Shown here: positions 36,505-44,363 of the stretch, piece after piece
Layout of the letters: each line of letters opens with the position of its first letter
How positions within the stretch are numbered: position 1 is the stretch's first letter
Origin: Shouchella sp047238345
GTDB taxonomy: Bacteria > Bacillota > Bacilli > Bacillales > Bacillaceae_D
Assembly (NCBI RefSeq): GCF_047238345.1
Contig: NZ_JBDFMQ010000001.1
Span: 2,356,001-2,420,000, forward strand
Length of the DNA stretch: 64,000 bases
Reading direction: 5' to 3'
The notes under the pieces: model-generated
Databases searched by the model: none
Seen by the model: the letters and a program-made list of their open reading frames with translations, nothing else
What the model was told of the DNA's origin: nothing
Translations under genes and position numbers: made by a program

Positions 36505-36925
36505 GCACCCACTCTTTCATTGATACAATCAATTTCTTGTACGTTTTGCCACTATCCATTGTTAGGCTACATGTATAGTAAACGTCTTTCCTTGAGCATG
36601 AAAAGGAGTCTACACCTTCTAATACGACGACATGACCTTTCTTGTCTCTAAACCGTTGAATCCTTGTTTCTAGCCTCATTTGATAGGAAATAACCGTATC
36701 GCCTATAAATAATTCTAATTCATTGTCTTTCCACCTGATTGCATCTGCACCTTTTGCATCTTGAGAAACGTGATTAAAAAAGCGAATCGCATCGTCATTA
36801 CCAGAGGTTTCAGAAGTTGTGACAACAAGGAAGATATTTGGCAAAACGAGCACAACTAGGCTTAATAAACTCAATCCAATTAACTGTTCGAGATACGTAA
36901 ACCCTGTATCATTTTTCCAATACAT
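36482..36925 (-). CDS. comGF: Competence protein ComGF
   Basis: ComGF is a minor pseudopilin-related protein required for DNA uptake. The 147-residue product has a short leader ending TGF-TYLEQ, then a hydrophobic helix (about 15-35), the type IV pilin pattern. I use the ATG at 36925; the GTG two codons upstream is also possible, and neither has a strong ribosome binding site. It overlaps the comGE end and the comGG start. Confidence 0.88.
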   Translation of the reverse strand: MYWKNDTGFTYLEQLIGLSLLSLVVLVLPNIFLVVTTSETSGNDDAIRFFNHVSQDAKGADAIRWKDNELELFIGDTVISYQMRLETRIQRFRDKKGHVVVLEGVDSFSCSRKDVYYTCSLTMDSGKTYKKLIVSMKEWVHVYQTVR

Positions 36926-37205
36926 AAACACATACTGCTTTATTTCGCTTTAAATGACTATCTTGACACTTCCTATACAACAGATCATCTCCTATTTGTT
37001 CCCACGCATCATGGGAACCGGAATGATAAGAAAGACGACTTTTCTCTAAATCGTACAAGAGTGAGAGTTCTTGATCGATTGCTCGCCTTTCTTCCATGAG
37101 CCAAATGCAAGCAGGTAGTAAACTTAAACTCATGAGGCTAATTAATAGAAAGGCACCTATTGCATCTACCAATATAAAGCCCTCATCACGACTACTGTTG
37201 GCGAT
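36909..37205 (-). CDS. comGE: Competence protein ComGE, start uncertain
   Basis: ComGE is a minor pseudopilin, recognisable by the DEGFILVDAIGAF prepilin-like segment and hydrophobic helix. The start is uncertain. No ATG, GTG or TTG near the leader has a ribosome binding site, but GGAAAGGGG (37224-37216) lies ten bases before an in-frame ATC at 37205. TTG at 37226 and ATG at 37247 are the canonical alternatives. With ATC the product has 98 residues and an eight-residue leader. It overlaps comGD by 14 bases. Confidence 0.75.
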   Translation of the reverse strand: MANSSRDEGFILVDAIGAFLLISLMSLSLLPACIWLMEERRAIDQELSLLYDLEKSRLSYHSGSHDAWEQIGDDLLYRKCQDSHLKRNKAVCVYVLEK

Positions 37206-37635
37206 AAACGATATGCCCCTTTCCAATTTGGATTGTAAAACGTACATGATGATGATGAGTTCTCACATCCCATGATCCAGACTTACGAGGATGACCATTT
37301 GCTAAAAATGAAACCTCTTGAAGGGCAAGAGATACTGGCTCTATTTTTAAAGGGGTCGGATACTGGACACGAGATTTTTCTTGTTGTTCGACATAGACAA
37401 TAAGCGTATTGTCCTCAAATTGGACAGACGTCACTTTTCCTTCAGTCATGGCAACATGTTGGGCATACAAAAGATCATTTTTTAACTGCTCGATCGTTTG
37501 TTGTTCGATTTTTTTATCTTGTGATTGAAAATAAAGGATTGGAAGAAGAAGAAAAACGGATATAAGAAGAAGGGTGAAGAGGAGCTCTATAAGCGAAAAG
37601 CCTTCATTCGTTTTCAATAAGAACTTGCTTTCCAT
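37192..37635 (-). CDS. comGD: Competence protein ComGD
   Basis: ComGD is a minor pseudopilin of the competence pilus. The 147 residues have the prepilin cleavage region EGFSLIELL (about 11-19) and hydrophobic helix, followed by a variable head domain with a His run (THHHH, about 126-130). It overlaps comGC by 32 bases. Confidence 0.94.
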   Translation of the reverse strand: MESKFLLKTNEGFSLIELLFTLLLISVFLLLPILYFQSQDKKIEQQTIEQLKNDLLYAQHVAMTEGKVTSVQFEDNTLIVYVEQQEKSRVQYPTPLKIEPVSLALQEVSFLANGHPRKSGSWDVRTHHHHVRFTIQIGKGHIVYRQQ

Positions 37636-37915
37636 TTAAAACTAATTTCTTGCCTGAAGCACATGTGATTTGATCCACATAGCCTTCAGATACGAGCACA
37701 TCGAGTGAGGCAGGAATTTTTCCGTGTTCGACTTCATAAGCACCAACTTGAGTTTGCACAAGTTTCTTTGTCGCATCACAGCTTTTGCCACCTGCCATAT
37801 CCGTGTTTTTACTCATATTAGGGAGTGCAATAAGCAATAAAACGGAGATAATCATTAACACAACGAGCATTTCAATTAACGTGAAGCCATCATCTTTCTT
37901 TAAGCGCTTTATCAT
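37604..37915 (-). CDS. comGC: Competence protein ComGC, major pseudopilin
   Basis: ComGC is the major subunit of the competence pilus that draws DNA to the cell. The 103-residue precursor has a typical type IV prepilin start (DDGFTLIEMLVVL, about 8-20; cut before Phe by ComC) and two cysteines that probably pair. It is the first gene of the downstream comG part. AGGTGAT lies close upstream. The expected upstream neighbour comGB is here 1.6 kb away. Confidence 0.96.
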   Translation of the reverse strand: MIKRLKKDDGFTLIEMLVVLMIISVLLLIALPNMSKNTDMAGGKSCDATKKLVQTQVGAYEVEHGKIPASLDVLVSEGYVDQITCASGKKLVLNGKQVLIENE

Positions 37916-38062
37916 ATATCACCTCATAAAAACAGATTGAATGTTCCTGAACCTCCTTTCTTTATGTGTCTCTTCTTTATTTGACAAATCCTTACAAACT
38001 CCTGCTAAATTTGACTAGTTTTTGAAATTTCTTGGCTCTTTTTTTCTCATCAATCTTTTTGG

Positions 38063-38068
38063 TATAAT
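38063..38068 (+). promoter_or_regulatory. -10 box for yidD
   Basis: A perfect TATAAT lies at 38063-38068 without a good -35. Its start site near 38075 supports the GTG at 38099 as the yidD start. Confidence 0.5.
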
Positions 38069-38098
38069 AGAGGGAATATGGATGAAAGGATATTGACT

Positions 38099-38338
38099 GT
38101 GAAATCAATCTTATTAGGCATCATACGTTTTTATCGTAAATACATTTCCTCTGTACTCCCACCAAGATGTCGCTTTTATCCGACTTGCTCTCAGTATGGT
38201 CTAACAGCGATTGAACAGCATGGAGCGATAAAAGGGAGTTATTTAACCATTAAACGCATTTTAAAGTGTCATCCCTTTCACCCAGGTGGCTTTGACCACG
38301 TGCCAGAGGGAAAAAAGAAAGAACACACGCATCAATAA
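38099..38338 (+). CDS. yidD: YidD, membrane protein insertion efficiency factor
   Basis: YidD assists YidC-dependent insertion of membrane proteins. The protein contains the family signature YRKYIS, PPRCRFYPTCSQY and HPFHPGGFD. I use GTG at 38099 (79 residues), with AAAGGA eight bases upstream; the ATG at 38078 lies too near the predicted transcription start. It runs opposite to the comG genes on both sides and is read from within the gap that splits them. Confidence 0.9.
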   Translation: MKSILLGIIRFYRKYISSVLPPRCRFYPTCSQYGLTAIEQHGAIKGSYLTIKRILKCHPFHPGGFDHVPEGKKKEHTHQ

Positions 38339-38371
38339 TGGAGTTTTATTAATATCATAGCTGGATGCAAA

Positions 38372-38400
38372 AAAACAATGGAGAAAATCTCCATTGTTTT
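38372..38400. terminator. Bidirectional terminator of tRNA cluster and yidD
   Basis: AAAACAATGGAGA and its complement with a three-base loop close the tRNA operon on the minus strand and yidD on the plus strand. Confidence 0.9.
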
Positions 38401-38416
38401 AACATATTCGCTTTAT

Positions 38417-38497
38417 GCGGGTGAAGGGACTTGAACCCCCACGTCATAAGACACTAGATCCTAAGTCTAGCGCGTCTGCCAATTCCGCCACACCCGC
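38417..38497 (-). tRNA. tRNA-Leu (UAG)
   Basis: The minus strand folds into a leucine tRNA with a long variable arm; the anticodon loop shows TAG. The 3' CCA is not encoded. It is the last tRNA of the cluster. Confidence 0.94.
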
Positions 38498-38503
38498 GAT
38501 TTC

Positions 38504-38594
38504 TGGCGGAGAAGGAGGGATTTGAACCCTCGCGCCGCTTACACGACCTACACCCTTAGCAGGGGCGCCCCTTCAGCCACTTGGGTACTTCTCC
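38504..38594 (-). tRNA. tRNA-Ser (GCU)
   Basis: Serine tRNA with a long variable arm and anticodon GCT; CCA is encoded at 38504-38506. Confidence 0.94.
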
Positions 38595-38609
38595 GTAATA
38601 TATAGGGAT

Positions 38610-38682
<73 letters not shown>

Positions 38683-38703
38683 CTTTTTTCACAAAATAAA
38701 AAA

Positions 38704-38773
38704 GCGGGTGATGAGAATCGAACTCACATCATCAGCTTGGAAGGCTGAGGTTTTACCACTAAACTACACCCGC
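38704..38773 (-). tRNA. tRNA-Gly (UCC)
   Basis: Glycine tRNA with acceptor GCGGGTG and anticodon TCC. CCA is not encoded. Confidence 0.94.
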
Positions 38774-38861
38774 ATGGTAAAAAATAAAATCTTATCAACA
38801 TATTCATCTAAAACGATATGAACTAATTATAACATTTAACTCTCTTTATTTCAACTAAAGA

Positions 38862-38932
38862 GCGGAAGACGAGATTCGAACTCGCGACCCCCACCTTGGC
38901 AAGGTGGTGTTCTACCACTGAACTACTTCCGC
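38862..38932 (-). tRNA. tRNA-Gly (GCC)
   Basis: A second glycine tRNA with anticodon GCC in the CTTGCCAAG loop. CCA is not encoded. Confidence 0.95.
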
Positions 38933-38939
38933 ATATAAA

Positions 38940-39014
38940 TGGCTGGGCTACCTGGGATCGAACCAGGGAATGACGGAATCAAAATCCGTTGCCTTACCGC
39001 TTGGCTATAGCCCA
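38940..39014 (-). tRNA. tRNA-Gln (UUG)
   Basis: Glutamine tRNA with acceptor TGGGCTA and anticodon TTG; CCA is encoded at 38940-38942. Confidence 0.95.
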
Positions 39015-39019
39015 AAGTT

Positions 39020-39096
<77 letters not shown>

Positions 39097-39188
39097 TCGT
39101 TATAAAGTATTCAGATGATGCTTATTCAATGATGTCCAACATCTTCCTCTTCTCGTCTTTCAGAGAAGTAATTGCTGAAGAGTAAATA

Positions 39189-39281
39189 TGGCGGAGGAAG
39201 AGGGATTCGAACCCCCGCGGGCTTTGACACCCCTGTCGGTTTTCAAGACCGATCCCTTCAGCCGAACTTGGGTATTCCTCC
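39189..39281 (-). tRNA. tRNA-Ser (UGA)
   Basis: Serine tRNA with a long variable arm and anticodon TGA in the TCTTGAAAA loop; CCA is encoded. Confidence 0.94.
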
Positions 39282-39290
39282 GTATAAAGT

Positions 39291-39362
39291 GGAGCCTAGC
39301 GGGATCGAACCGCTGACCTCCTGCGTGCAAAGCAGGCGCTCTCCCAGCTGAGCTAAGGCCCC
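39291..39362 (-). tRNA. tRNA-Ala (UGC)
   Basis: Alanine tRNA with anticodon TGC. The acceptor stem keeps the G3-U70 pair that identifies alanine tRNAs. It is the first tRNA of the cluster. CCA is not encoded. Confidence 0.95.
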
Positions 39363-39414
39363 ATGAATTTGTTTATGTATGTCGTCAAAAGCGATTACCT
39401 CAGCGACATTTAAT

Positions 39415-39443
39415 AATATATCATAGCTTTTATAAAAGCACAA
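39415..39443 (-). promoter_or_regulatory. Promoter of the tRNA cluster
   Basis: On the minus strand TTGTGC (39443-39438) and TATATT (39420-39415) are 17 bases apart, about 53 bases before tRNA-Ala. Confidence 0.8.
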
Positions 39444-39501
39444 GTGTTTTTATAAACTTTTTTTCTGGAAAAATCATTTATGGTCTTATTCTACCGATTA
39501 A

Positions 39502-39538
39502 TTTGATCTCATGCAAGTTCTGCTTACATGAGATCAAA
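39502..39538 (-). other. Hairpin at the comGB stop without T tract
   Basis: The last four sense codons of comGB (encoding FDLM) and the sequence just after the stop form a perfect 12-base-pair inverted repeat around a 13-base loop. On the minus strand there is no T run after it. It could protect the 3' end or be a weak terminator. Confidence 0.65.
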
Positions 39539-40564
39539 CATTTCATACATAGGAAGCATAATCATTAAAAATAAGAAAAAGATAAAACACCCTATAAAAA
39601 GAAACAAAATCGGCTGAATCATTTGCAACAACTTCTCCAACCTTCGATCTAACTCTTCAATAATCCATTCGCTAAAAAATTGTAAATCTAGCGCTAGTTT
39701 AGCCGTTCGACTACCGTTCTCGACCACGATTGGAAGTTCACTTAAATAATAAGGTTGATGTCGAAGATATGAAGCTAAACTATCGCCTTGCTTTAAACTC
39801 TGATTCATTTTTTGAGCTTCATCTTTAAAAAAAGGCAAATACGATTGCTTTTCAAAAATATTTAAAGCTTCATGAATGGACATCCCTGTTTGCAGCAATT
39901 TCCCAAGCTGTAGAGAGAAATAAAATGTAATCACTTGCTTCATAACTGTTTGCGAAAGTTTCCACTTTAATAAAATGTGAACTTTTTCATGAGGGGTTAA
40001 ATGTTTGATATAACGTTTGCTGCTCACGTATCCAATACACGCTATAAGCAAGAAGGCGATGCATACATAAGGAAGACTTTCTAGGAAAGAGAAGAAAACA
40101 TGAATGAAACGCGGTGGGGATTGATTTAACGTAGAAAAAAGAGCTTGAAAATGCGGGACGATATAAAGATTTAAAATGAGCAAAGCCATTCCTACACCAA
40201 ATGCTAATACGAGAGGGTATCGTAATAGTTTTTGCAGCTGCATTGTCGTTTTAAGCCTTTTTTCATAAAGTTTAGCTGCTTCCATTAACCCGTCAGCCAC
40301 TTGCCCTTGTTCTTCATAAAAAAAGATATACGATTGAACATCACTTGGTAACGCTAACGTTTGTAAACTTTTTGAGAGTGGCTGACCCATGGTAAGTTGT
40401 TGTTTAATTAAATGAATGATTTCTTTCCAAGCCTCATTGACCTGTACCGATAAAAAGGATAATGCTTGATCTACACTATAGCCACTTTGCAACAATTCAC
40501 CTAGTCTCTTAATAAACGAAATTTCGGCTTGTTTGTTTCGTTTTGTAAGCACTGAACGAAACAT
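39524..40564 (-). CDS. comGB: Competence protein ComGB
   Basis: ComGB is the GspF/PilC-type inner-membrane platform of the competence pilus. The 346 residues hold two GspF domains with three membrane helices (about 115-135, 155-178 and 315-340). It starts two bases after comGA. In B. subtilis comGC follows directly; here comGC is 1.6 kb further on, past the tRNA cluster. Confidence 0.95.
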   Translation of the reverse strand: MFRSVLTKRNKQAEISFIKRLGELLQSGYSVDQALSFLSVQVNEAWKEIIHLIKQQLTMGQPLSKSLQTLALPSDVQSYIFFYEEQGQVADGLMEAAKLYEKRLKTTMQLQKLLRYPLVLAFGVGMALLILNLYIVPHFQALFSTLNQSPPRFIHVFFSFLESLPYVCIAFLLIACIGYVSSKRYIKHLTPHEKVHILLKWKLSQTVMKQVITFYFSLQLGKLLQTGMSIHEALNIFEKQSYLPFFKDEAQKMNQSLKQGDSLASYLRHQPYYLSELPIVVENGSRTAKLALDLQFFSEWIIEELDRRLEKLLQMIQPILFLFIGCFIFFLFLMIMLPMYEMFDLM

Positions 40565-40566
40565 CG

Positions 40567-41565
40567 TTACTCCACCCTACTAAGACGAATGCATGCTTCG
40601 TCGTCAAGAATTCCTACCGCCCATGCTTTTGCAGCTTTTTTTAAGAAAGGACGAGACTTCCTCTTCCCTTCCCACACTTCTTTTACTTGATGAGCCAAAA
40701 GCCAGTCAAAGACGGCAATCCTTTTATCCGCTCCTTTTTGTGCAATCAATTTCTGATACACGATTGCTTGAAGACAAGATAGATTTCCACCAATGCCAAG
40801 ATCTCTTAATCGATCAATGGTTAAAGATGAATTTGTCACGTGAAGACTAGCAATGACAAAATGACCCGTAATTGCTGCTTGAACTGCAAGAGCGGCCGTT
40901 TCTCTATCTCTTATTTCTCCAATGATAATAATATCGGGATCATGGCGCAAAATCGCCCGTAATGCCCGCTCAAACGTTAAGCCTCCTCTTGATTGAATTT
41001 CAACTTGCGTTATGCCCTGCAATTGATGTTCAACTGGATCTTCAACTGAAATTATTCGATAGCCCCCATTTTGTACAAGTTGTTTTACAAACGAATAAAT
41101 GGTGGTGGTTTTGCCAGAGCCTGTTGAACCGGTTACTAAAAACAAACCGGGGAGTGCCAATAAGAGCTGATTGAAATAATGAGTATCTTTTAAGAAAGGG
41201 GAAAGGGACTGTAACGGAACAATTGAAGAGCTGTTTAAAATTCGAATAGCAATACTCTCTAAAGGGGTTGTTGGGAGGGTGGAGATTCGCATCGCGATTA
41301 ATTGTTGTTTCCACATGTACTCAAATGCTTTGCTTTGTGATTGGCGACGGTCGCTAATGTCCATGCCTACAATATACTTAAGGTGATTTAAGATCTTTTT
41401 CGCTTCATCTGTATTCATCGTGTACATAAACGTTAAGTTACCTACTATACGAAAATACACATCATAGCCACGTTGATTCGGAATAAGGTGAACGTCAGAG
41501 GCTTGTAATTCTAATGCTTTACTTAGTAAAGTATCACTTATAAACGAATGGGTTGTTTCGAGCAT
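40567..41565 (-). CDS. comGA: Competence traffic ATPase ComGA
   Basis: ComGA is the secretion ATPase that powers pilus assembly. The 332-residue protein has Walker A VTGSTGSGKTTT (about 134-145), the Asp box DPVEHQL, Walker B IIIGEIRDRETA and a conserved HVTNSS end of the His box. I use the ATG at 41565 after GGAGGG. The gene lies 39 bases after an HNH gene, so transcripts may begin upstream of that gene. I found no canonical paired ComK boxes. Confidence 0.95.
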   Translation of the reverse strand: MLETTHSFISDTLLSKALELQASDVHLIPNQRGYDVYFRIVGNLTFMYTMNTDEAKKILNHLKYIVGMDISDRRQSQSKAFEYMWKQQLIAMRISTLPTTPLESIAIRILNSSSIVPLQSLSPFLKDTHYFNQLLLALPGLFLVTGSTGSGKTTTIYSFVKQLVQNGGYRIISVEDPVEHQLQGITQVEIQSRGGLTFERALRAILRHDPDIIIIGEIRDRETAALAVQAAITGHFVIASLHVTNSSLTIDRLRDLGIGGNLSCLQAIVYQKLIAQKGADKRIAVFDWLLAHQVKEVWEGKRKSRPFLKKAAKAWAVGILDDEACIRLSRVE

Positions 41566-41604
41566 AATACCCTCCTTTCCTTTTATGTCTATACCCATTC
41601 GACA

Positions 41605-41910
41605 TCATTCCCCCAATTCCTCCTCATCTTTTTTTCGTCTATTGGCTTTTTTTGTTTTTGGGATTGTTTCTGCTGGCTGTTTTCGAATCCATTTAATAAA
41701 TTTGCTTACTTTCTCATCTCGTTTTAACTCACTTATTGTAGTTAATCTAGAAGCAATTTCTTTATTTGTATAGAGTGCGTGAATATGTTTATGACAAGGC
41801 ACACAAAGATTTGCCGTCGGTTTAAACGTTCCTCCTTCTTCTTTTGGCGTTAAATGATGAACCGTCGTCTGCACTCCTTTCCGCTCACATAGTTCACAAG
41901 TCTGTTCCAT
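41605..41910 (-). CDS. HNH endonuclease family protein
   Basis: A 101-residue protein with an HNH fold: CELCERKG and CVPCHKHIH hold the four-cysteine zinc site, with VHHLTPKEEGG between. B. subtilis has a similar protein, YisB. It may act on DNA, but no function is proved. I use the ATG at 41910 with AAAGGTG upstream; a longer frame to 42021 overlaps the next gene's promoter. The lysine-rich C-terminus is basic, and the gene probably shares a transcript with comGA. Confidence 0.85.
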   Translation of the reverse strand: MEQTCELCERKGVQTTVHHLTPKEEGGTFKPTANLCVPCHKHIHALYTNKEIASRLTTISELKRDEKVSKFIKWIRKQPAETIPKTKKANRRKKDEEELGE

Positions 41911-41991
41911 TTGTTTCACCTTTCTCGCCTCCAGCTTTTTATTGAGTTCTTGCCCTTTCATTGATACGATAAGAGTTTGAAAGGAGCTCTC

Positions 41992-44280
41992 ATGCATATC
42001 GCACGTTATTTTAACCAACAAATTGACTTACACACTCTTGAACGCTCTGAGTGGAATAAATTGTATTTGGCAAGTAAACAAGGCAATCTTACTTGTACTT
42101 TTTGTCAAGCTCCTATGCGAATGACGTTATTCATTCAAGATAAACCTTTATTTATTCATCCGGAACCCGTGAGAGATGCATGTCGGGAAAATCAACTTGC
42201 ATCCCCTTCAACGAAATCATCAATAGAAAAGCCAAAAGAATTTGCTGGCTTTAGTTTACCGAAAAACAACCAAATTGGCGGGAACGAACAAAAAGACACG
42301 GTTTGGAAGGAAGCGGAACCCTTAACTGGTCTGCAATCGTTTCAACCAGATACAGAGCAAACGCACGATCATGATCCATACAGGATGACACTAGAGGCAG
42401 CCTCTTTAACCTTTAACCAAGAACAATGGAACAGTATAAAACAAATTGATGGTCCATTACTTATTCTTGCTGGTGCAGGAAGCGGAAAAACCCGGGTTAT
42501 TACAGCAAGAGCCGCTTATATGTTAACCGAGCTTAACATTCCAATTAACCGAATGGCCCTTGTAACCTTTACGTCTAAAGCAGCAAAAGAAATGAAAGAA
42601 CGCATGATGCTCTACCCAAATATTACGAAAAAAATGGGTGAGCAATTATTGATCCGCACGTTCCATAGTCTTTTTTTGCAAATGCTTAAACATCATCAGC
42701 CTGATCAATGGCATCACTCTCGGTTACTCCAATCCCCTCTCCCGCTTATTAAGCAGATCGGATTAAGCTTCGGCTATGATGAAAACGAATTTGCATACGA
42801 TTCAGCTGTCACACAAATTAGCTATTGGAAAAACCATATGCTACAACCAGATGACGTTACAGCAAAAACAGACTTCGAAAAGAAAGTGAAATCTATTTAT
42901 CAGACTTACGAAGAAGAAAAAAAGCGTCAGACGTATTATGACTTCGACGATATTTTATTAGGATGCTTCCACTTGCTTCGAGAAAACCCGCTCTTACTTG
43001 AACGGTATCAAGAGCGATTTACTTATTTATCCGTTGACGAGTTTCAAGACATTAATCTTCTTCAATTTGAAATTGTGCGCATGCTGTCTGCAAAACAGCG
43101 TAACTTATGTGTCGTTGGCGATGACGATCAATCCATCTATGCATTTCGAGGGAGCGATCCTCACTTTATTCAACAATTTACATCGTATTATCCAAACGCG
43201 ACTGTTGTTTCATTAGAACAGAATTATCGTTCCACACACGAAATCATTGCTTCTGCAAATACAGTCATTAAAAAAAATTCAAGTCGTCTGCAAAAAACAT
43301 TGCACGCACAGCGGAGTAAAGCGAAACAAAAGCCACTGTTGTTTTATCCGTATAATGAAGAAGAAGAAGCGTCCATTATTGTAGAAGAAATTCTTCGCAA
43401 ACAAGCTGATGGACAAGTTATTGATGACATCGCGATTTTGTTTCGAACAACAGCATCTGTTCGAGCTTTACTTGAACGATTCATTGACGCTGACATTCCT
43501 TTTTTAATGGATCAATCAATAGGGACGTTTTATGAGAAACCCATTGTCAAAAAGGCTCTCGCTTTTTTAAGACTCGCTCTCTATGAGGATCATGTTGAAG
43601 CAGCACTTTATGCTTTGCAAGCACTTTTCTTAAAAGCTGACAAGCAACGTGAACTAGTTGAATTACAACAACAGCGCGCTTGCACGTTACTAGAAGCTTT
43701 TCCCTTTTTATCAAATACACAACCCTTTCAGAAAAAAAAGTTACAGCAACTTCCTGGGTTATGTCGAAAATTAACAGGGCTTCCTCCAATTCAGGCATTA
43801 GAGAGTATTGAACAAGATATTGGCTTTAAAGATACGTTAAAAAAACAAGCACAAGAAGGCAATCAGCTTGATAAAGGCAGTGACGCATTCAAACAGCTAA
43901 AAGCGCTTGCCCGTCAACATGAGACAGTCGCTTCATTTCTTCACTATATTGATGCGATGACGCAAAAAGTAAATGAACATAAACAGTCAACGAATAAAAA
44001 GGGCGTTCGCCTGTTAACCATTCACCGTGCAAAAGGACTCGAATTCGAACAAGTTTTTGTGATTGGATGCGTTGACCGCTCTCTCCCCCACGATTATGCG
44101 CTCGATGCATTAAAAGATGGAGATGAGGGACCGCTTCAAGAGGAAAGACGACTCATGTATGTTGCAATGACCCGTGCGAAGTCCTCTCTTTATTTGTCCG
44201 CCCCTCTTTATTACTTTGAACATAAAAGCTTCGTCTCACGCTTTTTGCTTCCGTTATTACAAAGCCGTTCACGATCGTGA
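41992..44280 (+). CDS. UvrD/PcrA-like ATP-dependent helicase (YjcD-type)
   Basis: A 762-residue superfamily 1A helicase. Unlike UvrD it begins with an extra domain (about 1-130) that includes CTFCQAP. Walker A GAGSGKTRVI follows at about 165-174, then DEFQDIN, GDDDQSIYAFRGSDP and MTRAKSSL. B. subtilis YjcD (about 759 residues) is the closest family I recognise. The ATG at 41992 follows GAAAGGAG. It is divergent from the HNH-comGA genes. Confidence 0.9.
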   Translation: MHIARYFNQQIDLHTLERSEWNKLYLASKQGNLTCTFCQAPMRMTLFIQDKPLFIHPEPVRDACRENQLASPSTKSSIEKPKEFAGFSLPKNNQIGGNEQKDTVWKEAEPLTGLQSFQPDTEQTHDHDPYRMTLEAASLTFNQEQWNSIKQIDGPLLILAGAGSGKTRVITARAAYMLTELNIPINRMALVTFTSKAAKEMKERMMLYPNITKKMGEQLLIRTFHSLFLQMLKHHQPDQWHHSRLLQSPLPLIKQIGLSFGYDENEFAYDSAVTQISYWKNHMLQPDDVTAKTDFEKKVKSIYQTYEEEKKRQTYYDFDDILLGCFHLLRENPLLLERYQERFTYLSVDEFQDINLLQFEIVRMLSAKQRNLCVVGDDDQSIYAFRGSDPHFIQQFTSYYPNATVVSLEQNYRSTHEIIASANTVIKKNSSRLQKTLHAQRSKAKQKPLLFYPYNEEEEASIIVEEILRKQADGQVIDDIAILFRTTASVRALLERFIDADIPFLMDQSIGTFYEKPIVKKALAFLRLALYEDHVEAALYALQALFLKADKQRELVELQQQRACTLLEAFPFLSNTQPFQKKKLQQLPGLCRKLTGLPPIQALESIEQDIGFKDTLKKQAQEGNQLDKGSDAFKQLKALARQHETVASFLHYIDAMTQKVNEHKQSTNKKGVRLLTIHRAKGLEFEQVFVIGCVDRSLPHDYALDALKDGDEGPLQEERRLMYVAMTRAKSSLYLSAPLYYFEHKSFVSRFLLPLLQSRSRS

Positions 44281-44292
44281 ACGGCTTTTTTC
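44261..44292. terminator. Terminator at the helicase stop
   Basis: A perfect palindrome (AAGCCGTTCACGATCGTGAACGGCTT) in two halves spans the TGA stop and ends in a T run. Confidence 0.9.
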
Positions 44293-44319
44293 CTCAGGAC
44301 TAGTACAACCTTTTCATGA

Positions 44320-44328
44320 CATAGAGTA
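44320..44328 (+). promoter_or_regulatory. Sigma-K-like -10 before the first island gene
   Basis: CATAGAGTA matches the sigma-K -10 form CATANNNTA 36 bases before the glycosyltransferase start. An AC at the normal -35 spacing (16-17) is missing, so this is weaker than the two sites at 51.5 kb. Confidence 0.35.
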
Positions 44329-44363
44329 CTAAAGGACATGAACATGGAAAGGTGGCAAGGCAA

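Noticed and set aside
37916..38062. ComK boxes for comGC
   Set aside because: The region is AT-rich but has no pair of AAAA-N5-TTTT boxes at the right spacing.
39258..39443. A 61-residue open frame over tRNA-Ala and tRNA-Ser
   Set aside because: It contains the GALAQLGERLLCTQEVSGS type translation that appears wherever tRNA genes are read as protein. It is an artefact.
41605..41910. HNH gene as homing endonuclease or part of an intron
   Set aside because: No intron or intein borders are visible and the flanking genes are intact.
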